Source of the DNA: Mantis religiosa
Taxonomy: Eukaryota > Arthropoda > Insecta > Mantodea > Mantidae
Assembly (NCBI GenBank): GCA_030765055.1
Contig: CM060952.1
Coordinates: 168,704,340-168,768,339 of the forward strand
Direction of reading: 5' to 3'
Length of the DNA stretch: 64,000 nt
The notes under the pieces are model-generated. The model was not told the origin of the DNA and searched no databases. It saw nothing but the letters and a program-made list of their open reading frames with translations. A program made the position numbers and the translations under genes. Shown here piece after piece: positions 24,060 to 32,935 of the stretch (position 1 is its first letter; the number at the start of each line of letters is the position of its first letter).

Positions 24060-24430
24060 ATGCTAAGAGTTTTAAATTGCTGGAAAAATACTTCGCAGAT
24101 AGTCGTGTCTGAAGAGAATCATGTGGTGGCCTATTGACTTCTTCCTCTTTTAGCTTGCCTCTTGTGCTGGAGTTCCGCAGAATCCCTATACAAAGACCAA
24201 CAGTAATCCGCAAGCATCACTTCATTCCAACGGCCCTGATATCTTTGTTCCATAACAGAAATGTCCTGATGGAATCTCTCCCCATGTTCATCACTAACAG
24301 CTCCACAACTAGGAGGGAAAAAGTCTAGATGGGAGTGGACAAAATGGATCTTAAGGGACATTTGCATCCAAGGTTAGTAGTTTTGCAGGAGCACTGTCAC
24401 CAAATGCATGTAGTTATCATCTACGGTATT
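24060..24430 (-). pseudogene. Fragment of a conserved arthropod repeat-encoded protein
   Basis: The minus frame 24367-24131 reads MSLKIHFVHSHLDFFP, GAVSDEHGERFHQDIS, VMEQRYQGRWNEVMLADYCW and then a basic tail. Upstream codons (MHLVTVLLQNY, stop) extend the similarity but are broken. I recall closely similar sequences (SLK-x-HF-x-HSHLDFFP, GERFHQD-x-x-x-MEKRYQGRW, ADYCW) repeated in many arthropod gene sets as uncharacterised, probably transposon-encoded proteins. I cannot name the enzyme family with certainty. After RQAKRGRSQ the frame stops. The copy is a fragment of about 80-95 codons. Confidence 0.6.
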
Positions 24431-25019
24431 TTGACAGGTGTGCCAACTCCCCCCCCAAATAATTCCCACAAATTTTAAAACTTCACTCTAAAAATGAATT
24501 GTCACTTTATCTTCAAAACAAGAGCTAATCTATCATTTTTATGGTGATTTTTTAATTCAGCAGATGGAAATACATGTAAATTCAGTATTTTTAAGCCCGA
24601 AACATTTTCATTGTTTTAAGTGTTATACATCCGGTGTAACTGAAAAAAGCGGAACAAAATAAAAAGGTTGAATTGGTATATGAATCCTTAGCCATGAATT
24701 ACCAGCAAAGGGATTTGTGGCGTCTTTTAAGACCATTTCACGAGTCGATAGGAGGTTATTCTTCGGAACTCCGAAACACCTTGCACATAGAGGAATGACA
24801 TATTGAAGAATATACGAAGAGAACTTTCTGTTTCGTATAATCACGAAGTGGTAAACTCATAGTCTATGTAAACCATATGTATTTTACATTCTGAAATATA
24901 ATTTAAATGATATGAGAGCATTTTGATTCGGGTTTCTAATTTGCAGACTTACCTTTTTTGCCTTTTGTGCCTTTAATGGTTCTTTCGTCTAGAAACAAGC
25001 TGGGCATGCGAAATCAAAT
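24431..25019. other. No recognisable feature
   Basis: A minus frame of 73 codons (24844-24623) looks protein-like in part but shows no family motif. It may be another piece of the element at 24060-24430. Confidence 0.35.
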
Positions 25020-25032
25020 ATGTGTATTGTTT

Positions 25033-25244
25033 AGATAGAATCAAACTGAAAAACTCATTGCCATGGCCGGGACCCGAACCACGGATCTCCCGGTTTCCGT
25101 CCAGTCGCTCCCACTCGCCGAGTCACCATGGCCCTGACACCAAACTCTCCAGTTGACTCACACATACTCACATTTAGTGACTCTTAACTATTCAAAACCT
25201 TAGCTTATATACGGTTAGTGTGAAGAAATGATCAATTAAATTAA
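25033..25244 (-). repeat. Unit B monomer with perfect target duplication
   Basis: One reversed unit: AGATAGAATCAAACTG, the B box complement GGGACCCGAACCACGGATCT, CCGGTTTCCGTCCAGTCGCT, then a shortened distal part ending TACGGTTAGTGTGAAG...TCAATTAAATTA. A perfect 13 bp duplication ATGTGTATTGTTT flanks it (25020-25032 and 25245-25257). This shows that a single unit can insert alone. Confidence 0.9.
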
Positions 25245-25343
25245 ATGTGTATTGTTTTCTTTGTTAGACTGAGTTCTGTTTTTTCCTTTCCCTTCTCTTT
25301 TCGAAGGGCAGTTTAAAATTTTAAATCAATAAACAGAAAACGC

Positions 25344-25373
25344 GCGCGCGCACACACACACACAGACACATAC
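25344..25373. repeat. (CG)n(CA)n short microsatellite
   Basis: Alternating purine-pyrimidine run of about 30 bp, a composition able to adopt Z-DNA. Confidence 0.9.
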
Positions 25374-25919
25374 TCCTACACTCGTGCACACACATCTGCG
25401 CCCGCGCGCAGTATATCAGAATCCGACTTGACTCACCGATGTGACAAATAAAGCTGAAAGCCACAAGAATGGGCAAAAAAATAAATAGAAGAACTCGAAA
25501 GATACCTAGCTAAATATTACGATTCTTAGATCGGAACGGAAAGTTCAAGTTGGGAAGCAGAGTACAAATATTGATAATGCTAAAGCTTTGAACCGTCCTG
25601 ACAAGAAAGATTGGCTGATGTCATCTGCAGGTGTTAATTCATGAGAGAAAATGATTCATGCATGTTTTTCCAAAAGCTTTTGTTTGTCTCCCACCAGCTG
25701 TCACTTTTACTTTCGCATCGCCAATTGCGATTCGAATTTTATTATGCACACCTGTTTGTGTTACAACCCTGTTTGGAGGGACTGGTTGATTCTCTCTCAA
25801 AGTGTTACAGAAACAAATTGACTGATACACATATAAGAGGTCAACGCCTGCAGTGATGGATTGTTAATTCTTGATTCTTAATGAATCAGTGTTCATATAT
25901 TTTCATTTTTGTTTTTGTT
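25374..25919. other. No recognisable feature
   Basis: Spacer. Overlapping frames of 63-71 codons have no recognisable family. Confidence 0.4.
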
Positions 25920-26177
25920 TCATTTAACTCCAATGGTCATATCGGTGGCCGTTTTCCTTTGGAACATATCGACGGTGTTAACTCGTATTCGTTGGATTTT
26001 AATCATTAGATCACGCATATATTCGCACTCTCTTTCATACTTCCAGACTCTGGGGAAGATGAGGAATTATGTCGGTCGGAGAAAAATTCCCAACCCCACC
26101 CAAACCGCCGTGAATCGAACCCAAAATCCCTAGAGCGGCAGGCAGATGCTCTACTGATTGAACTACCGGACCAGCCA
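25920..26177 (-). repeat. SINE-F, full-length copy 1
   Basis: Reversed tRNA-like head at the right end (GAATCGAACCCAAAATC, B box complement; GCTCTACTGATTGAACTACC, A box complement). A body contains TTGGAACATATCGACGGTGT and TTAATCATTAGATCACGCA. It matches 60608-60872 along its length. The outer flanks hold similar CATTTTNGTTTT strings, a possible imperfect target duplication. Confidence 0.85.
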
Positions 26178-26619
26178 TTTTAGTTTTGTTATACGAGTTA
26201 CAAGTACTGTTATACGATTTTATTTGTTGTATTTGAAAGTAATTATGTAAAATGATGTTTATTACAGTTATCTTTTTCAGCCGAGTCTTAGGTTAAACTT
26301 ATACACAGCATTTCTGTAAACAAATACTGCATAAAAATATAAAATGTCAACCGCATCTAATGCAAACCTCTAATATTTTTTAAGCAAAAGTTTAAATAGG
26401 TACCTGAAGCCAATTTTCTATTCTGTGTGCTTCGGAACATATGTATTTTAAGTTATTTCAGTCAAATATCACAATGATAATAGACACCTGAGTTTTTCGT
26501 ATAGTGTCATTCTTGCTTCGTCACAGTAAATTTCCTCTATTATAACGCTAAGAACATAAATTATGTATATTTTTATCTCAAGTTCACTGAGAAGCAAACA
26601 TGCAAGGACAGTTAAATTA
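26178..26619. other. No recognisable feature
   Basis: AT-rich spacer before the mariner. Confidence 0.4.
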
Positions 26620-27534
26620 TGGGGGCTGTTCAATAAAGAATGATCATAATTTGTTTACGGTCACAATTTTTTGCACTAAAATTCAATCTTATTATATTCT
26701 GTTAGCTTAATGTGAAACAAACACGCCGCAATAGTTTAATTGTTTGTACTCCTGGTTCCCGACTGTGAGAGCCAGGTAAGTTCAGACATGTTCAGTATCG
26801 CCTACCGCTGCAATGGAGGTAACATGCAGTTAAAGTTGATGTTAGAGGAAGATCCGGAGGTTCTTTCAAACGTAATCACTGCTGATGAAACTTGGCTACA
26901 TCATTTTGATCCTGAGTGCAAACAGCAAAGCTCAGTGTGGAAATCTCCTTCATCACCAACCCCCCAAACAAGCAAAAGTGGTTGCTTCTGCTGGGAAAGT
27001 TATGGTTATCTCATTCTTTGATATACGTGGAATGGTTTATCAGCATGTTGTACCTGCACACACATCAGTAACTGAACAATACTACTGGGATGTCCTGAAA
27101 ACATTGCAAGTCGCAAGGAGCAAAAAAAAACCACATTTCCGTGAAGCAGGTTGGATACTGTACCACGATAATGCGCGACCGCATATATCCAATGCTGCTG
27201 AATATCTTACAAAAGTTAACGTGAAGTGCATCCCACACCCTCCCTATAGTGCGGTTTTAGCCCCATGTGACTTTTTTCTATTCCTTAACTTGAAGAAACG
27301 CCTTCCTGGGAGGCATTGCCCATCATCAGAAGCAGTGGTGAAGGTTGCGGAGGCGATTTTGAAGGATCTCTCAAAAGATGGTTTCCAGCATGTCTTTGAA
27401 GACTGGCAGAAACGCTGGGACAAGTACATCGCATTCAGGGGAGAATATTTTGAGAAGGAGCATCAAAATTATGAGGATGAGTAAGGGTACGCTATTAAAA
27501 AAAATTGTAATCATTCTTTATTGAACAGCCCTCG
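26620..27534 (+). mobile_element. Internally deleted mariner (copy 2), best preserved
   Basis: A 915 bp element bounded by inverted repeats GGGCTGTTCAATAAAGAATG (left) and its mirror CATTCTTTATTGAACAGCCC (right), with TA on each side (26618-26619 and 27535-27536). About 210 bp separate the left repeat from the first catalytic block, where intact mariners have a leader plus an N-terminal domain of about 120-130 residues. The DNA-binding region is therefore deleted. With both ends intact it could in principle have been moved by a transposase made elsewhere. Confidence 0.93.
26832..27484 (+). pseudogene. Mariner transposase, catalytic domain with frameshift (copy 2)
   Basis: The first frame (26740-27021) contains ITADETWLHHFDPE, with the first catalytic Asp. 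Near 26960-26970 an indel shifts the reading to the frame 26885-27484, which carries AKVVASAGKVMVISFFDIRG, then REAGWILYHDNARPH (second Asp), then HPPYSAVLAPCDFFLF (third Asp). It continues intact to the C-terminus RGEYFEKEHQNYEDE. One residue is missing between the second and third Asp (33 between them, not the 34 of D34D mariners), and the usual SPDLAP is SAVLAP. The helix-turn-helix N-terminus is absent. It is clearly mariner, but inactive. Confidence 0.9.
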
Positions 27535-27536
27535 TA

Positions 27537-28082
27537 TTATTGTCTGAATGTCCATCAATAGGAGATTCATATTCCGTGAGAGCCTGGAATGGGAATTCAA
27601 AATCTATTTGATTACAGCGCTATCTTTGAGTCATTATAAAACATCACTAACCATTGCTTTACAAATCAGTCTGCATAGTATCCTGACGTAAGAGGTTTTA
27701 TGTGAAGACGCGAAGGCTTAGCTGTAACAGGTTTTCTTGTGACCAAAGTTTACATTATTGGGGGCTCGGGGGGTGAAGCTTTAATGTAAATCAATTAAAG
27801 GAGAAACTAAAAGAAACAAGCCTAAAGGACGAATTATAAAATTACTGATTTTATATTTTGATCAACTTTGCATTCAAAATTACATTCTAAGGGGAAGAAT
27901 CAACATGGAGCTAAATAGCACATTTCTTCTGCTACGAAAGCAGTTGTCACGGTTCTTTAATGCAAAGAAACGGACTAAACGATTGAAAAAGATTTACTAA
28001 TGAGAGAGAGGAGAGAGATTCTGACTGTACTTCGACTTCTCATGGAGTTTGTATATAAGTAATGCAAATGGTCGACCAAATT
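27537..28082. other. No recognisable feature
   Basis: No identified motif or repeat. Confidence 0.4.
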
Positions 28083-28883
28083 ATCCTCAGGGTAGAACAA
28101 AAAGTTTCGTCAAAGGGTATGCGTGGATATATATGGGAGTAAGGATGGTTCTAATGACATTGGAATGCAAGTGGTTTAATGACTGCTTCTTTTTATCATA
28201 ACATCAAACTCGAAGTTGCCGACCAAGGATTACTATATATCACTGTTTAGAGTTACCGTATGTAGAATGCTTATTACTCGATAACATTAATTCGTTATTT
28301 ACGTAGGAACCGTCAGATATATTTTCTCATCGCTTCTGGTCTGCCTTCGCCCAACACACAACCACATGACCGTCTTTATGGGCCGCCAGCTCCGTTCTGC
28401 CTCTCCTCACTGCAGTTGCGTGTGACTTTCACCTCTCGAAGCCTCTATACACACCAAAACTCCTTTTGTGACTATTTTATCCATTGTGATTATTAGTCTC
28501 GGTAATGCGATTATTAAGGGTCCGAACAATGCCTTTTCAAACGAAGTCAAGTGTTATCGACTGAGAATCCCTGCTAGGAACCCGCCTTCTCCCCTTTCTT
28601 TTGTTAAACGACTCAACCCACTGCACGTGTTTTAACAAATATACAATGTTACCTTGAAATCCATTACGATTCTTTATTCATTGCATCCCTTAATTTCGAG
28701 AGGTCGCGAGTTCGAATCTCGGTCAGGGTGAGTTACCTGGGTAAGGTTTTTTCCGGGGTTTTCCCTTGTCCTTAAAGACGAATGTCTAGTAGCTTTAACT
28801 CTAAGCTCTATAGACCCGGGACACATTTGAGCATCATTTCACCCATTCCATTCACCGTTCGATATGACTTCACGTTGGAGGAC

Positions 28884-28916
<33 letters not shown>

Positions 28917-28940
28917 CAAAATCCTTTAATTACGGTATCA
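28083..28940 (+). repeat. Dispersed repeat H, copy 1, carrying an SINE-A
   Basis: The stretch 28083-28698 matches the reverse complement of 57498-58120 almost throughout, for example AAAGGGTATGCGTG, TTTAATGACTGCTTCTTTT, GAAGTTGCCGACCAAGG and ATTACGATTCTTTATTCATTG. The match is interrupted by the SINE-A at 28699-28920 and ends a few bases beyond it. A 70-codon frame in the other copy suggests former coding content, but the frame is not kept between copies. No terminal repeats were found. Confidence 0.85.
28699..28920 (+). repeat. SINE-A inserted in repeat H, with target duplication
   Basis: A 5'-truncated copy starting in the tRNA-like region (AGAGGTCGCGAGTTCGAATC) and ending with a (CAA) tail. 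Flanks ATCCCTTAATTTCG (28685-28698) and ATCCTTTAATTACG (28921-28934) are a 14 bp duplication with two changes. The uninterrupted sequence at 57498-57520 confirms the empty site. Confidence 0.93.
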
Positions 28941-29690
28941 TAAGTGTCGAGGTGCACACTTTTGGAAGGGAAAAAATACTCTCAGCACTTATCCAAACTC
29001 TAAGCAGTAATGAAAACATATGCTTCATATTAAGCTAATGAACGCCTCAATAGTACTTTCTGAAAATACAAGCACTCTGCCCCCCCCCCTTCCTACCTTC
29101 CATTCAGCGGCTATGCATCAATCACTGTAGCAAGATAGATGTATGTTTAAGGGCGCCCAACTGCACAGTAATATATAAAGAAATTATATTTTCTTTCCTT
29201 AGTGTGTTGTCCAATAATAAAAAATATTTCATAGTTAATGAAGACCATTTACGAGCATTGGCTTCACTGTTTCAATTTAAGATACATTTTGAAAAGTATT
29301 TAATAATAATTGTGGATTCACAATAAAATGGCAAGTAAATGTGTCTGCAGATGCCTTGTGAACGTACTGTTTCACACGACATTGAAATGGATGCATTATT
29401 ATTGCAAGTACATGCTATTAACGGATATCGGCAATGTTTACAGCTAGTGGTTGTTTTGGTAAGAGGTGGAGAGCAAATGTGACGTCATGGTAGAATAGAG
29501 CACTATGCGCTGTTTTCACAAAAAGCAACATTTAGATATGATTTCGTATATACGTAATGGTTAGTAAATGCTAATTTGCATATTTATTGCTCTAAATTGG
29601 TCTGTTATATCACCAAAAGAGAGAAGGTAGAATTACTTTATTCGAATTATAAACCACGTAAATTAGGTGCCGGACTGTGTGCACATTGTT
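28941..29690. other. No recognisable feature
   Basis: Spacer. Contains a C-run at 29080-29089 and a TGACGTCA octamer near 29481, neither meaningful alone. Confidence 0.4.
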
Positions 29691-29694
29691 GTCA

Positions 29695-30870
29695 TGTCTT
29701 GTCTCTTCACACTCATCTCAAACATGGAAGATGGTTGGATCTTTAGTTGCAGAAGTACTGTGAATTTGAAGACGATAGAATATGTGGTTGTGGTTCTTCT
29801 TCTTCTTCTTCTTCTTCTTCTTCTTCTTCTTCTTCTTCTTCTTCTTCTTCTTCTTCTTCTTCTTCTTCTTCTTCTTCTTCTTCTTCTTCTTCTTCTTCTT
29901 CTTCTTCTTCTTCTTCTTCTTCTTCTTCTTCTTCTTCTTCTTCTTCTTCTTCTTCTTCTTCTTCTTCTTCTTCTTCTTCTTCTTCTTCTTCTTCTTCTTC
30001 TTCTTCTTCTTCTTCTTCTTCTTCTTCTTCTTCTTCTTCTTCTTCTTCTTCTTCTTCTTCTTCTTCTTCTTCTTCTTCTTCTTCTTCTTCTTCTTCTTCT
30101 TCTTCTTCTTCTTCTTCTTCTTCTTCTTCTTCTTCTTCTTCTTCTTCTTCTTCTTCTTCTTCTTCTTCTTCTTCTTCTTCTTCTTCTTCTTCTTCTTCTT
30201 CTTCTTCTTCTTCTTCTTCTTCTTCTTCTTCTTCTTCTTCTTCTTCTTCTTCTTCTTCTTCTTCTTCTTCTTCTTCTTCTTCTTCTTCTTCTTCTTCTTC
30301 TTCTTCTTCTTCTTCTTCTTCTTCTTCTTCTTCTTCTTCCAGGAAGCGCATATAGTTGGATGTTCATGAGCTTGAAAAGAGGGAAATTTGGTGAATTTTA
30401 TACTTCGTTTAAAGAATTGGAGATCTCATACGCTTTCATGTGAAGTAAGGATAGTTTTGAATTTATTCATACTCTTAATACAAAAGCAGAACATTCAGTT
30501 TCGAAATGTAGTTACGTTGAAGTCAGTTTCTACGACTTGCACTTTCTATGATGATCACGATTAGTCATGTTTTATTTTTCGTAGTAAAGCAAATGCATGT
30601 CTATTAGTTTTTATCCGTAACAGAATATTTAGAAACTGCATTAAAATGATAAAAAAATGCCTTCTGCTACCTTAATTCTTCATTGTGAATTCTTCCATAG
30701 TGAGCTGCACGTATACTCACGCTATTCACAAATAATGTGTTTGCAGCAGAAAATGTAAATATAGTTACAAAAGGATGATGTGAGGGAAATAAACAGTGCC
30801 GACTACAGTGTAATTCTGAGCATATGAATAACTGGAAAAACGAATCACATTCTCTGACTGGAACTCTAGT
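29695..30870 (+). pseudogene. PIF/Harbinger-like relic, copy 2, split by a TTC tract
   Basis: After the TTC tract one frame reads SAYSWMFMSLKRGKFGEFYT, then SFKELEIS. Further on come KDSFEFIHTL and, in a shifted frame, KQNIQFRNVV. I remember this block order from the N-terminal half of PIF/Harbinger (ALP1-like) transposases of insects. Before the tract, GTGAATTTGAAGACGATAGA corresponds to CCGAATTTGAAGAAGACATC in copy 1 (20093 onward). After the tract, AGGAAGCGCA matches copy 1. The TTC tract thus sits inside the former coding region, where copy 1 has only about 20 unrelated bases. The segment 30550-30870 pairs with 21546-21900. No nuclease (DDE) part is visible. Confidence 0.5.
29794..30339. 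repeat. (TTC)182 perfect triplet tract, 546 bp
   Basis: Uninterrupted TTC on the plus strand (GAA on the minus), with no variant unit seen. The long poly-Leu, poly-Ser, poly-Phe, poly-Glu and poly-Arg frames across it are artefacts of the repeat. Pure GAA/TTC tracts of this length form triplex (H-DNA) structures in other systems. Array length in an assembly may be imprecise. Confidence 0.98.
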
Positions 30871-30947
30871 TTCAGTTTGAGTTCTTATAAAGTATCGTTT
30901 AGAATTAAAATTAAGGGTAAACTAAATCAACAGAACTTTTTCGTTAG

Positions 30948-31158
<211 letters not shown>

Positions 31159-31352
31159 GTGTAATTTACGTCCTCCAATGTTTTCATATCGGTCGGTGAA
31201 TGAATTGGGTGAAATGATGCTCAAATGAGTCCGAGGTCCATGGAGCGTAGAGTTACCCGATATTCGTCATGAAGGATAAGGGAAAACCCCGGAAAAACCT
31301 TATCCAGGTAACTCATCCTGACCGAGATTCGAACTCGGGACCTCTTGAACGT
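31159..31352 (-). repeat. SINE-A, 5'-truncated, with TAA-repeat tail
   Basis: Reversed SINE-A from TAATTTACGTCCTCCAATG through AAACCCCGGAAAAACC and the B box complement GAGATTCGAACTCGGG to CTCTTGAACG. The tRNA-like 5' part is cut off. Confidence 0.9.
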
Positions 31353-31365
31353 GTGGTCAGGTTAT

Positions 31366-31483
31366 TTTTTTTTTTTTTTTAATTTACGTCCGCCCCAACG
31401 TTAAGTTATATCGGACGGTGAATGAATTGGATGAAATGATGCTCAAATGAGTCCAGGGTCCATGAAGCTTAGAGTTACTCGAC
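31366..31483 (-). repeat. SINE-A, short 3' copy with perfect target duplication
   Basis: Reversed T-rich tail, AATTTACGTCCGCCCCAACG, TGAATGAATTGGATGAAATG, ending at GAGTTACTCGAC. A perfect 13 bp duplication GTGGTCAGGTTAT lies at 31353-31365 and 31484-31496. It inserted just beyond the truncated end of the SINE at 31159-31352. Confidence 0.93.
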
Positions 31484-31789
31484 GTGGTCAGGTTATGTAT
31501 CGTACTCCCACATAAATTATTCATTATGTACATCTCATTGTGATACCCATTGTTTGAACCCAGTTACTGAGTTTTAATCAGTGCAAAATATATACAGTTA
31601 TGAGTACATACGGCAACGAATAAATTTGTACATCTTTTAATAATGGAAGTATGAAACCCCTCATGCCGAAACTCGACTGAAATTCCTATGACAGAAGCGA
31701 TGTAATATAATAAGTCAAAATCCAAAGCATCAGCTGCTATTTTTAACTGAAAACGGTGGAAAACGCGGAATTTTCCATATAACTACGGG

Positions 31790-32005
31790 TTAAACCCGTG
31801 GCACTATTGTCCTCCACAGGAGAGATAGTCTCCGACGCCTGTTCCCGCGTCCTCCCTGGACAGGTTTATGACACCCCATGTCAGTACAGTCACAGATCAT
31901 TCTAAAACATTTTGACGGCTTCTACTTTTGTGAATGAATCTTCTCTGTTTTGGTGTACAGAGTGAATAGGGCGCATGTTTTTTAACGGCCTGTTCCTTGT
32001 GTAGT
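31790..32005 (-). repeat. Dispersed repeat D, copy 2
   Basis: Reverse complement of 9898-10125, with the strongest match at 31868-31996. Short frames on the minus strand (31897-32200) cross it, but the frame is not kept in copy 1, so I do not call a gene. Confidence 0.7.
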
Positions 32006-32107
32006 AGGCGTTTTCTGCCACACACATTCGCTGTCCTTGTCCCACTGTGTAAGGCAGCACATACCTTCCAGGGACGTTCTTTGCGTTGCTGGACTGTACA
32101 GTCCATA

Positions 32108-32384
32108 TCGCCCTGCCAACCCGACTGCCGACCTCATGCCCACATACGCAAGGTAGAGGTGGGTGATCACCCAACCGATACGTGGAAATGTGCTCAGCAT
32201 CTCGGCACGCCCAGCCGGAAAGTTGGCTTTAATGACCAGGGTCGCTTAGCTTCTCAATTGCTTTACGATGCTGAGTGGGCACCGGTCCTATGCCTGGGAC
32301 TTAAAATCCGCATCCCCAGGGTGTGATCAAACACCTGTCGCATTCCGTGGCAGGGAACCAAGGAATGATGCACTACGCCACGGT
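32108..32384 (-). repeat. SINE-I, reversed copy
   Basis: CCGACTGCCGACCTCATGCC...GGTAGAGGTGGGTGATC...GATGCTGAGTGGGCACCGGT...CACTACGCCACGG is the reverse of the element at 46565-46905. That copy begins CTGCGCCGTGGCTTACCGAT and has the B box GGGTTCGATCCC. The internal region of this copy is more diverged. Confidence 0.75.
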
Positions 32385-32604
32385 GTAAAAATGTGTAGAA
32401 ATACTTGCTTACTAGAAATACCAGCTTGGTTGGACAGCCCTGGTTGCTTAATGATGTTTTGGTTTTGGCATCCGTATACTACATCGCTTCTTTTGGAGGA
32501 GTTTCTGGATGAATTCAGCATGATGTTCAATTTGATATTTCAACAGATGACTGTTTTGTTTAATTCAACTATTGTTTTGTAAGCAATCATTCTGACAATG
32601 GTAG

Positions 32605-32935
32605 TGTCTGTGACGTCATGTCACGTGACCTCTCCTACCTCTGATGAAGCATGTATAAAGCTTCCTGTCCGTCTGTGTGTGCCGGTCTTTGGCGATGCTG
32701 GGCTTAATGTCCTGGCTGTACTAGGTATGTGGTTCGGTGGACCAACTTTTTAATTATTTTGTTTAGTTTCTTTTCTTATTATGTTAATTGTAGTTTTAGT
32801 TAGTGTTACCCAGTCTTTTATAGAAATGTACCAATAGAAGATCCCAACCGCTCCGCAAAGCATGAAATCCCGTCTGAGTGATCCCCCCCGAGCAAGGGTA
32901 TCTTTATCCATTAACATCCATGGTCAGGTCTCACA
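32605..32935 (+). repeat. Candidate LTR of a second retrotransposon family
   Basis: TGTCTGTGACGTCATGTCAC begins a segment with a TATA-like GTATAAAG near 32651. The segment ends GGTCTCACA, followed at once by TTTTGGTGGAAACAG, a position and sequence reminiscent of a primer-binding site. TG...CA ends and a TATA box fit an LTR. No partner LTR, target duplication or gag-pol frame is visible, so this is tentative. A stand-alone promoter is another reading. Confidence 0.3.

Noticed and set aside
26885..27484. Treating the 199-codon mariner frame as an intact gene
   Set aside because: Its true start is lost: the first catalytic block lies in another phase upstream and the DNA-binding domain is deleted.
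29663..30443. Five frames of 195-258 codons (poly-Leu, poly-Ser, poly-Phe, poly-Glu, poly-Arg)
   Set aside because: They are translations of the TTC/GAA microsatellite in every phase; only the short flanks carry transposon-like sequence.
31897..32326. Overlapping frames of 69-109 codons on both strands
   Set aside because: They cross repeat D and the reversed SINE-I; the frames are not conserved in the other copies.
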